Both the position numbers and the translations under genes were made by a program. Positions 11,346 to 23,109 of a stretch of 64,000 bases of DNA are shown piece by piece. Under the pieces are notes generated by a model. It was not told the origin of the DNA. It made no database searches and saw only the letters and a program-made list of their open reading frames with translations. Position 1 is the first letter of the stretch; every line of letters starts with the position of its first letter. Origin of the DNA: Delphinus delphis (lineage: Eukaryota; Chordata; Mammalia; Artiodactyla; Delphinidae); the NCBI RefSeq assembly GCF_949987515.2, contig NC_082696.1:39846431-39910430 (forward strand). The letters run 5' to 3'.

Positions 11346-13101
11346 AATATCATGAATTACATTTAAGGATTCTGGAGATCAAGGTTGTTTTTTTTAATAC
11401 GTTCTTTTTGGTTATCTGAAATTCTGAAGCAAAAGTCTTATAGACTGTATAAATTTAGAGCCTTTTAAAGGCATCAAACACTTTTTGCCCTTACATCATT
11501 GGATCTTTCAATGGAGAAAAGTATGTGTTATGAAATACTCTAAGAATCTGTTTGACATTTGCAACTCTTTTCATTATTTAATTGCTTTCAATCTGTACAA
11601 GATTGAATTTGAAAAATGTATGTTGGGAGGAAAACTATTGGTATTATCTTTTTCCCAAATATTTGTAATTTCATTAGTACTTTCAATGTCTACCCATTTA
11701 ATGGGACTGTGTACACTTGTGTTGATTTGTGACTACAGAGGGTGTCCTAACAAAAAGGACAAAGGTTACTAACCATAGACTAAAAGCAGAGGCAGCAGGG
11801 CCTAAAAACTCCAGGTGTGTTATATGGAGGATGATGTAATGCTAAATACTTAGCATCTGGAAGGGAGGATGCAAGATGTCAGGTAGTTGTCATACCCCTG
11901 GGAAAGTGAACTATCGTGCTTTATAGTGGATTGTGAAAAGAATTAGATCTGCTGATTTATCAAGATGTTTTGACTCCATGGTCACACAGTGAGGTGGTCG
12001 ATAGCCTACTTGTAGCTAGCAAGAATAAACAATTTCTTACATATGTTTATTGATAAACAAGCAAAAATTATATATTCAAAGAGATAGGCACTTCGAGTTC
12101 TTATAAGCTTTCACTCTTATTCCATAGAATGGATTTGTTATATTTATTCTCATTGACTGTGAAATGGACCCTAAGTTAATTAATAGCTAAACTTTTCCAA
12201 AACTTTGGCAGATATTCTGTTGAAAATAAAATCCTTCATTAATTCTTCAGAGATGACAACCGGGTCCATAATTCTTTAAGTAGATCAGAAGTGTTTTGCA
12301 ATGCAACAAAAGGTCAAGGACAGAAAGCTCACTTTTAATAGACTGTTCCTTTAACAATGTTTCTCTCAAAAAGTTTGTATTAAAATGCAGTATGCCTACT
12401 TCTTCCACTCCAGATATTAATTATTTTGACAAGCAATGGGAAAATGCCAGGAATATGTGAACTGATGAAAACAAAAGCAATGATGTTTCCAAGGATGCAC
12501 CTGACAGCACTTAGGGGATCTAGAGAAATGAGAGCAGAATTACAAAGATTTCAAGTGTTTTAGTAATAAACTCAGGCAATTTAAAGTTACAAAAATTCAT
12601 TGGATTTCTACTGAACTTAGATCCTTTCTGAATGCATAGTAACCCTTTTATAACTTCTTTAATGCTGTACATTTACATTAGAATGATTTGACTTTATATT
12701 ATGATAAAGTATCCTTAGTACACATTTACATAATGAAACTTAGTTTTGTATGTTGTAATAGCTGTGCCTTGATTTCCAGTCTACAGTATGCTTGTCTGGA
12801 TTACTAAATCCTAGGTTTGGAGAGTTCTGTTAATGGCAAGTTTCCTTCATAACCCAGTTAATTTTTATAGTAAATCTTTATTATTTGGTATATTTTTCTA
12901 TCTATTTTAGTTTTTATGCTTAAAAAAATAAAACAATACTAGAACTAAAATTTCCTTACAGAAAGTTAGACATTTAAAGCTAATTTATTTAATTAATCAA
13001 AATAAATAAATAGACAACATTAAGAAGTTTGGAAGATATTGAAAAGGTCATGGGAATTCCTGGGGGTCAGTTCATTTAGAAATTATAGTGGGATTTTTCA
13101 C
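11346..13101. other. Unassigned AT-rich sequence
   Basis: No repeat or exon is supported. The frame at 11485-11772 (+, 95 codons) has no recognisable domain, sits in ordinary AT-rich DNA and is best treated as chance. Confidence 0.4.
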
Positions 13102-13176
13102 TTTTTTTTTTTTTTTTTTTTGGCTGCATCAGGTTTTAGCTGCGGTACGCAGTATCTTTGTTGAGGGATCTTTCAT
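13102..13176 (-). mobile_element. SINE 3' fragment, antisense
   Basis: A T run at 13102-13121 is followed by 'ggctgcatcaggttttagct' and a 'gcggtacgcagtatctttg' stretch, the complement of the 3' part of the longer CHR-type SINE (compare 59737-59800). The head is missing. Confidence 0.75.
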
Positions 13177-14478
13177 TGTTTCACCTATTTTTAAATCATT
13201 ATCCTGGGATTGAAACAGTATCCTAGAATTCACTACCACTTTCCTCATTGTTGCACAGAGTTCTGAATTATATTGAAATATTAAGGACAGCCTGTTTTAA
13301 TCCTTCCTAACCCATTCAGATGTTCTCAATAGATAGAGCACACTCTATACTGTGGCTTTGAAAAAGGAAAAAGGGCAGATTTGTTAGCACACTGGACATG
13401 GAAGGAAGTGTCATTAGCAATCTGCCTATCCTGTTTTCCTAGGGCAAGATGTTCTCAGGTTTTAGGAACTCTTCCCCTAGAGGTGGATTGGACTGGCTGC
13501 AAAAGAGACTGGCTACAGAGGAAAAGGTGTGAGCCTGCAGAGGCATCCAAACAAGATAGATAGGTGGTGTTAACCAGTAGCAGCAAGTCTACTTCATAAC
13601 AGTCCTCCTATAGTATTCTCTTATTCCCGTGCATTAGGGCAAGGTCAGCTTCCCACTGGTTCACCTCCTCAAGGCTGCGACATCAGAAGCTAAATCTTAC
13701 TTCTCATATTCCCTGAAGATCTTTTAAAGATGTGTGGGCCTCATTATTTATGGATTAAATAATTTTCTTGCTTAGGGATACAAAGTTTAACTAATATTGA
13801 GAACCTTAGCATTTTTGTGTTTCTGTCACATGTACCAGAATAAGATTGCCTTCACAATAATGAATTTTCCAAGATAAGTAAATTCCAAACCAAAATGTGA
13901 TCATCATGACTCCCAGTTTTCCTTTTCCCAAAGTGAAATAAAATCACTTTTTTTGTAGAAAATCACTAAGAACTTACTAGCTATGACTTTTTCTCTGTAC
14001 AAATAACATCAACTGCAAAAGCAAAAATTCTAGTTGTAACTTTTGGACAAGAAAACCAACACACAATTCTTTTATAAATAGTAGTTAAAGCTTCTTAAAA
14101 TTGTGCTATCATCATCTTTAAGGAAAAGACTATAATGTTATTAACAATAACAGAAAATGATTCATGTCTTCCAGAAAATTCAATCTTGAAAAAAATGTTC
14201 GGATAGAAACAATTATCTCATACATGAAAATATTCATATATATCTCCATTAGAAGAAGAAGGAGCAAATATTTCTGGATATCTACTTTTACCACTGAGGA
14301 AACTCTTCCATAAGCTTCCCCATGTTTGAAAGAAGGGAGAGGGATGGACTTTGGGTAGCCAAACAATGATATCCTCTGCTATAATTTAAGGTCAAGTAAA
14401 GCAATAGTCAAGAATCAGACGTGGGGGCAGGGGCAAGGGGAATGCTATATATGAAAGTTAAGAGAGTAAATACTGACA
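13177..14478. other. Unassigned sequence
   Basis: No coding region or repeat is recognised. The frames at 13381-13563 (+) and 14130-14366 (-) have no family features. The L1 promoter region begins at the right edge. Confidence 0.4.
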
Positions 14479-16490
14479 GGAGGAGCTTCAAGATGGCGGA
14501 AGAGTAAGACGCGGAGATCACTTTCCTCCCCACAAATACATCAGAAATACATCTACATGAGGAACAACTCCTACAGAACACCTACTGAACGCTGGCAGAA
14601 GACCTCAGACTTCCCAAAAGGTAAGAAACTCCCCACGTACCTGGGTAGGGCAAAAGAAAAAAGAAAAAACAGAGACAAAAGAATAGGGACGGTACCTGCA
14701 CCAGTGGGAGGGAGCTGTGAAGGAGGAAAAGTTTCCACACACTAGGAAGCCTCTTCTCGGGCGGAGATGGGGGTGGGGGTGGAGGGGGGAAGCTTCGGAG
14801 CCGCGGAGGAGAGCGCAGCAACAGGGGTGCAGAGGGCAAAGCGAAGAGATTCCTGCGCAGAGAACCAGTGCCGACCGGCACTCACCAGCCCGAGAGGCTT
14901 GTCTGCTCACCCGCCGCGGCGGGCGTGGGCTGGGAGCTGAGGCTCGGGCTTCGGTCGGAGTGCCGGGAGAGGACTGGCGGCGTGAACACAGACTGAAGGG
15001 GTGAGTGCGCCACAGCTAGCCAGGAGGGAGTCCGGGAAAAAGTCTGGAGCTGCCGAAGAGGCAAGAGACTATTGCTTCAGGGTGCGTGCGGGGAGAGGGG
15101 ATTCAGACCGCCACCTAAACGAGCTCCAGAGACAGGTGCAAGTTGCGGCTATCAGCGCGGACCCCAGAGACGGGCATGAGAAGCTAAGGCCGCTGCTGCC
15201 GCCACCAAGAAGCCTGTGTGCGAGCACAGGTCACTATCCACACCGCCCCTCCCTGGAGCCTGTGCAGCCCGCCAATGCCAGGGTCCCGTGACCCAGGGAC
15301 AGCTTCCCCGGGAGAACGCACGGCACGCCTCAGGCTGGTGCAACGTCACGCTGTCCTCTGCCGCCCGCAGGCTCGCCCCACATCCCTACCCCTCCCTCCC
15401 TGCGGCCTGAGTGAGCCGGAGCCCCCGAATCAGCTGCTACTGTAACCCCATCCAGTCTGAGCGGGAACAGATGCCCTCAGGCGACCTACACGCAGAGGAG
15501 GGGCCAAATCCAAAGCTGAAACTCGGGAGCTGTGCGAACAAAGAAGAGAAAGGGAAATCTCTCCAGCAGCCTCAGGAGCAGCGGATTAAATCTCCACAAT
15601 CAACTTGATGTACGTTGAATCTGTGGAATACCTGAATAGAAAACGAATCATCCCAAGTTGAGGAGGTGGACTTTGGGAGCAACTATATATATATTTTTTT
15701 CCTTTTTATCTTTTGTGGGTGAGTATGTGTATGCTTCTATGTGTGATTTTGTATGTATAACTTTGCTTTTACCATTTGTCCTAGGGTTCTGCCTGTCCAT
15801 TTTTTGTTTTTTTTAGTATAGTTTTTAGCTCTTGTTATCATTGCTGGATTTGTTTTTTGGTTTGGTTGCTCTCTACTTTATTTCCTACTTTCTTTTTATT
15901 ACTTTAAATTTTTTTTAATAATTATTTTTTATTTTAATAACTTTATTTAATTTTATTTATTTATTTATTTATTCCTCCCTTTTATTCTGAGCCGTGTGGA
16001 TGACCGGGTCTTGGTGCTGTGGCCAGGCATCAGGCCTGTGCCTCTGAGGTGGGAGAGTGGACGGAGTTCAGTACATTGGTCCACCAGATGCCTCCTAGCT
16101 CCACGTAATAACAAGTAGTGAAACCTCTCCCAGAGATCTCTATCTCAATGCTAAGACCCAGCTCCACTCAACGACCAGCAAGCTACAGTGCAGGACATCC
16201 TATGCCAAACAAATAGCAAGACAGGAACACGACACCACCCATTAGCAGAGAGGCTGCCTTAAATCATAATAAGGTCACAGACACCCCAGAAAACACCACT
16301 GGATGTGGGAGTGACCACCAGAAAGACAAGATCCAGCGTCATCCACCAGAACACAGGCACTAGTCCCATCCACCAGGAAGCCTACAGAGCCCACTGAACA
16401 AACTTTAGCCACTAGGGGCAGACACCAAAAGCAACAGGAACTACAGACCTGCAGCCTGTGAAAAGGAGACCCCAAACACAGTAAAGCAAA
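14479..16490 (+). promoter_or_regulatory. L1 5'UTR, presumed internal Pol II promoter, CpG-rich
   Basis: The 5' end reads 'ggaggagcttcaagatggcg' and holds a YY1-type motif (caagatggcgg, 14489-14499), the element that sets the transcription start in human L1. About 14740-15490 is strikingly GC- and CpG-rich against the AT-rich surroundings. The T-rich stretch at 15680-15980 is also part of the 5'UTR, since a matching A-rich stretch occurs at 49610-49920 in the inverse copy. Promoter activity is inferred from the L1 family and not shown here. Confidence 0.75.
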
Positions 16491-17383
16491 ATGAGAAGAC
16501 AGATAAATACACAGCAGATGAAGGAGCAAGGTAAAAACCCACCAGACCAAACAAAGGAAGAGGAAATAGGCAGTCTACCTAAAAAAGAATTCAGAATAAT
16601 GATAGTAAAGGTGATCCAAAATCTTGGAAAAAGAATGGAGAAAATAAAAGAAAGGTTTAACAAGGATCTAGAAGAACTAAAGAGCAAACAAACAGTGATG
16701 AACAACACAATAAATGAAATTAAGAATTCTCAAGAAGGAATCAATAGCAGAATAACTGAGGCAGAAGAATGGATAAGTGACCTGGAAGATAAAATAGTGG
16801 AAATAATCACTGCAGAGCAGAATAAAGAAAAAAGAATGAAAAGAATTGAAGACAGTCTCAGAGACCTCTGGGACAACATTAAACGCACCAACATTCGAAA
16901 TATAGGGGTCCCAGAAGAAGAAGAGAAAAAGAAAGGGACTGAGAAAATATTTGAAGAGATTATAGTTGAAAACTTCCCTCATATGGGAAAGGAAATATTT
17001 ACTCAAGTCCAGGAATCACAGAGAGTCCCATACAGGAATAATCCAAGGAGAAACATGCAAAGAAACGTATCAATCAAACTGTCAAAAATTAAATACAAAT
17101 AAAAAATAATAGAAGCAGCAAAGGAAAAACAACAAGTAACATACAAGGGAATCCCCACACAGTTAACAGCTGATCTTAGAGCAGAAACTCTACAAGCTGG
17201 AAGGAGTGGCAGGACATATTTAAAGTGATGAAAGGGAAAAACCTACAACCAAGATTACTATACCCAGCAAGGATCTCATTCAGATTTGATGGAGAAATTA
17301 AAACCTTTACAGACAAGCAAAAGCTAATAGAATTCAACACCACCAAACCAGGTTTACAGCAAATGCTAAAGGAACTTCTCTAG
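16491..17383 (+). pseudogene. L1 ORF1 (nucleic-acid chaperone), broken
   Basis: ORF1p is the trimeric RNA-binding chaperone of the L1 ribonucleoprotein. The start MRRQINTQQMKEQGK at 16491 aligns with the ORF1 start of the second L1. Residues about 45-125 are a charged, heptad-like coiled coil. The RNA-recognition domain begins around residue 133 (NIRNIGVPEEEEKKKG). The frame ends early at a TAA (17100-17102) after 203 residues, where the sister copy reads on. Past that stop the frame continues to about 17203. There a one-base loss moves the C-terminal domain (from KVMKGKNLQPRLLYPAR to the TAG at 17381-17383) into another frame. The product would lack the C-terminal RNA-binding domain. Confidence 0.9.
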
Positions 17384-17441
17384 GCAGGAAACACAAGAGA
17401 AGGAAAAGACCTACAATAACAAACCCCAAACAATTAAGAAA

Positions 17442-17847
17442 ATGGTAACAGGAACATACATATCCATAGTTACCTTAAATGTAAAAGGATTAATTGCTCT
17501 AACCAAAAGACATAGACTGGCTGAATGGATACAAAAACAAGATCTGTATATATGTTGTCTACAAGAGACCCACTTCAGACCTAGGGACACATACAGACTG
17601 AAAGTGAGGGGATGGAAAAAGACATTCCATGCAAATGGAAATCAAAATAAACCTGGAGTGGCAATTGTTATATCAGGCAAAATAGACTATAAAACAAAGA
17701 CTATTTCAAGAGACAAAGAAGGACACTACATTAATGGTCAAGGGATCAATCCACCAAGAAGACATAACTATTGTAAATATTTATGCACCCAACATAGGAG
17801 CACCTCAATACCTAAGGCAAATAATAACAGCCATAAAAGGGGAAGGG
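17442..17847 (+). pseudogene. L1 ORF2, N-terminal endonuclease part only, truncated
   Basis: ORF2p is the L1 endonuclease and reverse transcriptase; only the first part is present. The ATG at 17442 follows ORF1 by about 58 bp. The apurinic-like endonuclease core is recognisable: the Asn of TLNVKG (residue 13) and the catalytic Glu of LQETHF (residue 42) are in place. After about residue 97 (DKEGHYI) one extra base near 17733 shifts the frame. The continuation (VNIYAPNIGAPQYLRQI) is readable in the next frame to about 17845. The rest of the endonuclease, the reverse transcriptase and the C-terminal domain are absent, so no activity is expected. Confidence 0.9.
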
Positions 17848-17911
17848 TAGGAGGTAGGTGGCATACAAGGTAGGAGGTAGGTGGCATACAAGGGTAGGAG
17901 GTAGGTGGCAT
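17846..17911. repeat. 23-bp tandem repeat (2.9 copies) at the L1 truncation
   Basis: The unit ggtaggaggtaggtggcata+caa occurs at 17846-17868, 17869-17891 and, with one extra G and without the last bases, 17892-17911. The first copy begins where L1 homology ends. Units are nearly identical, so the array is young or homogenised. Confidence 0.92.
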
Positions 17912-18154
17912 TTCGGAAGCAAAATACCAAAGTTTAATATATGATAATACCAAAGCATGACCTCTTTCCCTCCTGACCACAAGTGAAAACCTTTTCCCCA
18001 GCTTCTTCTCTTCTAGTTTATAATAGTTAATAAAATATTAGATTGAATTACCATAAATATGGTTTAATGATACCAATTGTACTTCCCTAGTTGGCTTTTC
18101 ATTTGCAGGGACTTTTTGTCAGAGGAGAACTCTACTCTTTTATTACTTTATTTA

Positions 18155-19430
18155 TGGTCATTAATTCACTCATTTCACAACCATTTGTTAAGAAGCCATT
18201 ATGTGCTATGGTTCATGGTGCTAGGTCCTAAAGTCTAAATATGTTTACAGTTAGAGGAGCTAAATATGTAAATGTATAATTGCAGAAGAAAATACTATGT
18301 TCTAGATTTGTAACAATGTTTGGTGGCAGAGCATTTTCTGAAGAGCTCAGTGAAGGCTTCATAGAAAAGGTGTCTAATATGAATTCTAGTGGTTAAGTTT
18401 GACTGATGGACAAGGTGGGAAAGGTATTTCTGACAGAGGGAAGGCATTATAAAAGTACAGAAATCTAAAATAATATGTCTCATTGAGAGACGTTTATATG
18501 ATATAATGGATAAAGAGTTGGAAGCTGGAGAGGCAACTTTTGATCAGATAGGACACATATCATGCTACAAAGCTTAGCGAATGAAAAGTGATCAGTTGGT
18601 TTAAGCATGGGCTGTATTTGAATTTTTAGAAATACCACTTAGGTGGCAGTGTGATAAATGGACTAGAGATAAAAAGAAATGAAAAAGAGAAGACCAGCTA
18701 TTAGGTAAATATTGTAATACAGAAGAGAGGTGAAGAGAATTTAGATTAGGACAGTGACAGTGAGAAAGGCTATAAGGAAAGGTTAAACAGATAGGGCTTG
18801 AGGACCATTTGCATTTGAAGAATAAAGGAGAGGGAAAGTCAAAATGAATTCCATGTTCCTTGTTTGGGAGACTGGGAGACAGGAAGCATTATGAAGTTAG
18901 AAATTAGAGTATGAATATGTTTTAGGAGGAGGATGACAAGTTCAGTTTGGGCAAGCTGAGTCTGAAGGGCATGCTGAGTCTGAGACATATAGGTAGTTAT
19001 ACCCATTACACAGGTAGTTACGTGAACCTTGAGCTTAGAAGAGCAGTTTGCTAGATACAGATTTTGGAGTTATCAACATATAGATGTTTGCAAAAATTGT
19101 GTTGATACTCCTCAAGTAATTTAGTGAGATGAAAAGAGAGTAAGATTTATGAGGATAAGGACTGTATTTGTCTTCCTCATCATCATATTTCCAGCATGAA
19201 TCTCAGCACGAGATACATAATGACCTTTTAATATATGCTTGATTAAGGAACATATAGTTGAAGAGAAGCCATAAAATGGAGTGATGGGGAACAATAAGAG
19301 AAAAAGGAGGGGAATTAGGAGGAAAAGCTTTGTGTCATTGAAACTCAGGAGATTTAAGAAAGGACTTATCAACAGTGTTTAGTGATGCAAAGGGGTCACG
19401 CAAGATAGAAATTGTAAAACCAGAACATGT
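18155..19430 (-). mobile_element. L2 LINE, antisense, long decayed copy
   Basis: The left end ('caaccatttgttaagaagcc', 'attatgtgctatggttcatg') is the complement of the L2 3' end. Further right the sequence follows the complement of more upstream L2 parts, for example 'agcagtttgctagatacag' and 'ggagttatcaacatatagat'. About 1.2 kb long. No reverse-transcriptase frame survives. Confidence 0.65.
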
Positions 19431-19919
19431 GCTCTTCTTCTTTTATAAAGAAGCTCAAATACATGTATTTCATTTTTATTTACATTTAATACAATTTTAG
19501 TAGTGGAATGAATGTAAGGCTATGCTTTTGGTAGATGGATTTCTTTTTACTCAACCTCAAATTTTCTTTATAACTTGCCAAAGTACATATTTATAATAAA
19601 CAACACATGTGTATTAAATGAGAGTGTCAAGAAGCAAAATGATGTCTTGTTGAATGTCGGTTAAATTATATAATCAATATTAAGATGTACAGATGCAAAT
19701 GCAGTCGGGGGCCTCAAGAGTGAACACAACAGTCTTTTATTTTATTTTATTTTTTAACATGTTACAACCTTGTGCATTCCCTTATTTCATAGAAAGGCAA
19801 GTAAGTGCTTTTAAGATATGGAAGAAAACTGAAAAAAAAAATCCTTGGAAACATTAACTTGGAGTAAACTCCCCTAAGATTTTTTTGAAGTGAAATAGGA
19901 AGCTAATTATGTGGGATAG
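19431..19919. other. Unassigned, with a short T/A-rich patch
   Basis: Nothing recognisable apart from a TTTTA-type low-complexity patch at 19736-19757. Confidence 0.4.
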
Positions 19920-20530
19920 TCATTTATTCATTCAACAGATATTTACTGCGTGCCTACTATGTGCCACTAGGTCATGTGGGTATAACAGTAAATGAAGCAG
20001 ATAGCTCATGACCCCTTAAACCTTGTGGTTATAGGTGATATGAAAAGTATATGATTTAAAAAGTTAATTGAAATGGAAATACATACTCAGGGGACTAAAT
20101 AGAGGATGTTTTGAGGGCATCTTGTTATACAATATAAAACAAGATTTAGTATGTGCCCTCATAGTACCAAAATGTATTTCAATAGTCTTGCAGAAATTAT
20201 AGTTTCAAACTATCTGAGGAAGTGCTATTTCTTCCAAGAATTAAAGAATGAGTAAAAGTTAGCCTGATGAATTGGGAGTGGAGGTGACTGGAGAGATCTT
20301 CCTGAATGGAAAGGACAGCATATGCTGCCTAGGATAGGAAGGAACCAGCACGTTGGGAGAGCTGGAGGTAGAAGGCATTATCTGGAACATTGGAGAGAAG
20401 AAAGGAATGTGGCTTATGGAGAGATGGTAGAGAGAGCCTCAGTATCAAGTTAGGAATTTGGATTTCATCCTTTTACGAAAAGCAGTAAATGATTATAATA
20501 GATGAGTGACATGAACAGCTGTGAATTCTT
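19920..20530 (-). mobile_element. L2 LINE 3' region, antisense
   Basis: It begins with 'catttattcattcaacagat' and 'gtgcctactatgtgccacta', the clearest L2 3'-end complement in the window. It continues with 'ggaatttggatttcatcctt' and 'gagtgacatgaacagctgtg' in the expected order. Confidence 0.75.
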
Positions 20531-22619
20531 TGAAGGATCTCTCTTTGTTTAGAGTATTTAAAAAATGATACAATATACAAAGCAAGCAGCTATCATATTT
20601 AGGAGATTGTCTTCTATGATTAGGGATTTCCTCATATGAAAAACGGAAGTAATGTCGACTTCTTTTTAGGATTCTTGGTAGGATTAAACATATAAAGTGC
20701 TTCACATGATTTCTGGTATGTTATACGAAAAGTTACTTTCCTTCTTAATCCTAGATAAGTAAAACTCATTGTCCGTTTATCAATTTCTTGCCTAACAATA
20801 AGTTAATGTTAACTGACTGGCATTGCTAGGGGAAAAAAATAAAGGCTTTTCAAGAATGTGACTTTCCATTCTGGGAACATCCTTGAGCCACCCACTAAGA
20901 AGGGAAGCCTGATGTTATCACAGTGACATCCTTGATGGGCACTGCCCTTTAGAGGTACCCAGAACATCTGGGCTGGAACTGATTGGACAGGCCTAAATCT
21001 GGGAGATGCACCATGATATAAAACTGCCTTGGGAAATTTGCATTTGGTTTAGGGTTAGTTATGATTATCTGGAAATCCCTTAGGAAATTACATCATGTTA
21101 CAATTCTCTAAGAACACTGAGTATCCCACTTCATTAGGGAAAACTACTTGAAGATACACACAAGGCCTCATAATGGAAATTTCCAACATTTTTATGACCT
21201 GAAATCCTTGGTTGCTTCAAAACAATATTGATAAAACAGTTTTCAGCAATTTATAATTTTGAGTGATTTTTTAAAGAAAATTTTTCACTACAAGTGCACA
21301 TCACATATTAAAATCCAAGATTTATCTTTCAGATTGAAAATGCACTAAAAAGGGGATATTATTTAATGTACTCAGCAGTAATGGTGCTTGAGAGTGAATG
21401 AAAGCCCTAAGACTCCCTGTTAGCTTTCAAATGAGTGTGGGAGCAATGGTACACAGTATCCACTGACTTCTTTACTGAAAAAATCCTTTTGACAGAATGT
21501 CTAAACAGTAAAGAACACCAAACACCAAAAGAACTGCTTTTTTATAAAAATAAAGCAACAAGAAGCTGCAGCCATGAATGTGATGGTTAAATTGCTTCAA
21601 AACACAGAAATCTTTTTTTGAGCACACAGTAGCAGGAAAATACTCCAGCTTGGGTGGCCATCTCTGCTGGAAGTTAATATAAACATGGTCATTAGAGCTC
21701 ATATTCTGATTAGAAGCATTTCAGGAAAAGTTCCCCTTTCCCTAATTCTCCACGCTTATGATTCTGTGAGCTGTTGATGTTTTTGGTTCACTTATTACTT
21801 TGTTCTAATGTGGACATATCATGTAGCCCTTAGGACTGACCTCAAAATTGGATTTATTTGGAATTGAACCCAGTGGAAATTGCAAAGTTTTTGTATACTA
21901 TTGGCTTTTTACACTTCATTGGGAGCTCTGGAAAGTAGTTGGAAGAAACAGAGCCTAGGGAAAAAAAAAAAAGAATGCCATGTTCCTAGTGAGATAACTT
22001 AGAAAGGTAATCAGCTAAAGGGACACTTTTTTAAAGCAAGGTAATAGAACTGTTTAGATCAAAAAGATTTTCAGTTTAGCTCTTAAAACCACAGTCTACT
22101 AAAAAAAAGGAGAGAGATAGTTTATTTTGTACATACTACCAGTCAATTGCACTAACACTTGACGTTAGTGGAATGATGGTGCACAAAAGCAACCAAGCTA
22201 GAAAATAGAAAGTGACAAATTCATTGATTCCTGATTCACTGACTGACTAGAATCATAAAAATTCAGACATCATATGCCAACAACAGCAACTAATTGTCTT
22301 TTCAAATGTTTTGGGTGTTCAGAGAAGCATCAAATGAATTATAATTATTATTGTTGTTGTTATTGTTATTATAGTTTTTATCCTGGCTAGTGAATGTACA
22401 CAAATGTATACTAACTGTATGCTTACATGCACACAAGAAAACATGTGACATTATTTACAGTCAAAGGTGAATAACCATGCCTATATCTGATTCTTAAGAC
22501 GTATGCAGCATTTTCTGCTTGCACAAAACATAATTTGAAGTTAACCAATTTTGGTACTCTTAACATTAATTTAGAAAAGGCATAACAAACACCAGAAACA
22601 AAAACTAATGCTCATTTGC
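20531..22619. other. Unassigned, about 2.1 kb without recognised repeats
   Basis: No exon, RNA gene or repeat is recognised. A 12-A run lies at 21961-21972 and a TTG/TTA-rich simple repeat at 22338-22374. Short frames (20493-20705 -, 21472-21702 -) look like chance. Confidence 0.4.
22338..22374. repeat. (TTG/TTA)n low-complexity repeat
   Basis: Imperfect trinucleotide repeat of TTA and TTG units. Confidence 0.8.
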
Positions 22620-22980
22620 TTATTTTGTGATAGGTGCAGAGTTTAAAGGAATGAGCATGGCTTCTGCCTTGGAGTACCTTATAGTTTGAGTGGAGGAAGA
22701 AGAAAAGCTAAGAATAATGATGATGGCATGTGAGGAAGGTACATAATAGAGGAAGATATATAAGCAATAAAATGCTTACTCCCCTGTGAAATATTTGCAA
22801 GATAATATTTGGTCTGTGTCTGAAAGCCCTGAGGAAGTTTGTCGTGAAGAAGGGTAAAATGTGGTAGTGCATCCCAGACAGAGGGAATAGAATGAACAGA
22901 GGACTCAGAGGCATATACAAAATTTTAGTTTGTTCCAAGAACTGGGAGGAATTCAGTGAGTTGAAATCGTGGTCTGTGTT
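22620..22980 (-). mobile_element. L2 LINE fragment, antisense
   Basis: The phrases 'ccttggagtaccttatagtt', 'agcaataaaatgcttactcc' and 'catcccagacagagggaata' occur in the order expected for the complement of the L2 3' region. Confidence 0.6.
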
Positions 22981-23109
22981 TGGCTCTCAACACACCTGCT
23001 TTTCTTCCTGTAATCCTTATGGAAGCTGATCTCATCACCAGATTGTTAAACCCAAAGGCCTAGAGGCTTGCTACTCCTACAAATCCTCCTTTATTATTTT
23101 ATTTAAAAA
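22981..23109. other. Unassigned gap
   Basis: A short stretch between the L2 and L1 fragments; nothing recognised. Confidence 0.3.

Larger units (their letters stand above)
14479..17847 (+). mobile_element. L1 retrotransposon with intact 5' end, 3'-truncated
   Basis: This L1 keeps its 5' end and lacks its 3' end, the reverse of the usual insertion pattern. Its parts are a 5'UTR (14479-16490), an ORF1 broken by a stop and a frameshift (16491-17383), a short inter-ORF gap, and the N-terminal endonuclease part of ORF2 (17442-17847). Homology stops inside the endonuclease region and passes directly into a 23-bp tandem repeat. There is no A tail and no flanking duplication can be defined. The most likely cause is a later deletion or rearrangement. 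The 5'UTR and ORF1 closely match the minus-strand L1 at 43950-51094. Confidence 0.93.

Noticed and set aside
11485..11772. 95-codon plus-strand frame
   Set aside because: No recognisable domain, ordinary AT-rich composition, no promoter or splice context.
14557..15608. Cluster of GC-rich open frames on both strands
   Set aside because: They lie wholly in the L1 5'UTR, which is non-coding. High GC content lowers stop frequency.
16275..17006. Minus-strand open frames opposite L1 ORF1 (16275-16550, 16412-16708, 16677-17006)
   Set aside because: They are antisense shadows of the L1 5'UTR and ORF1. The plus-strand frame has the L1 protein features.
17846..17911. Tandem units as a CRISPR-like array
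   Set aside because: Units are directly adjacent with no spacers, and the host is a mammalian genome.
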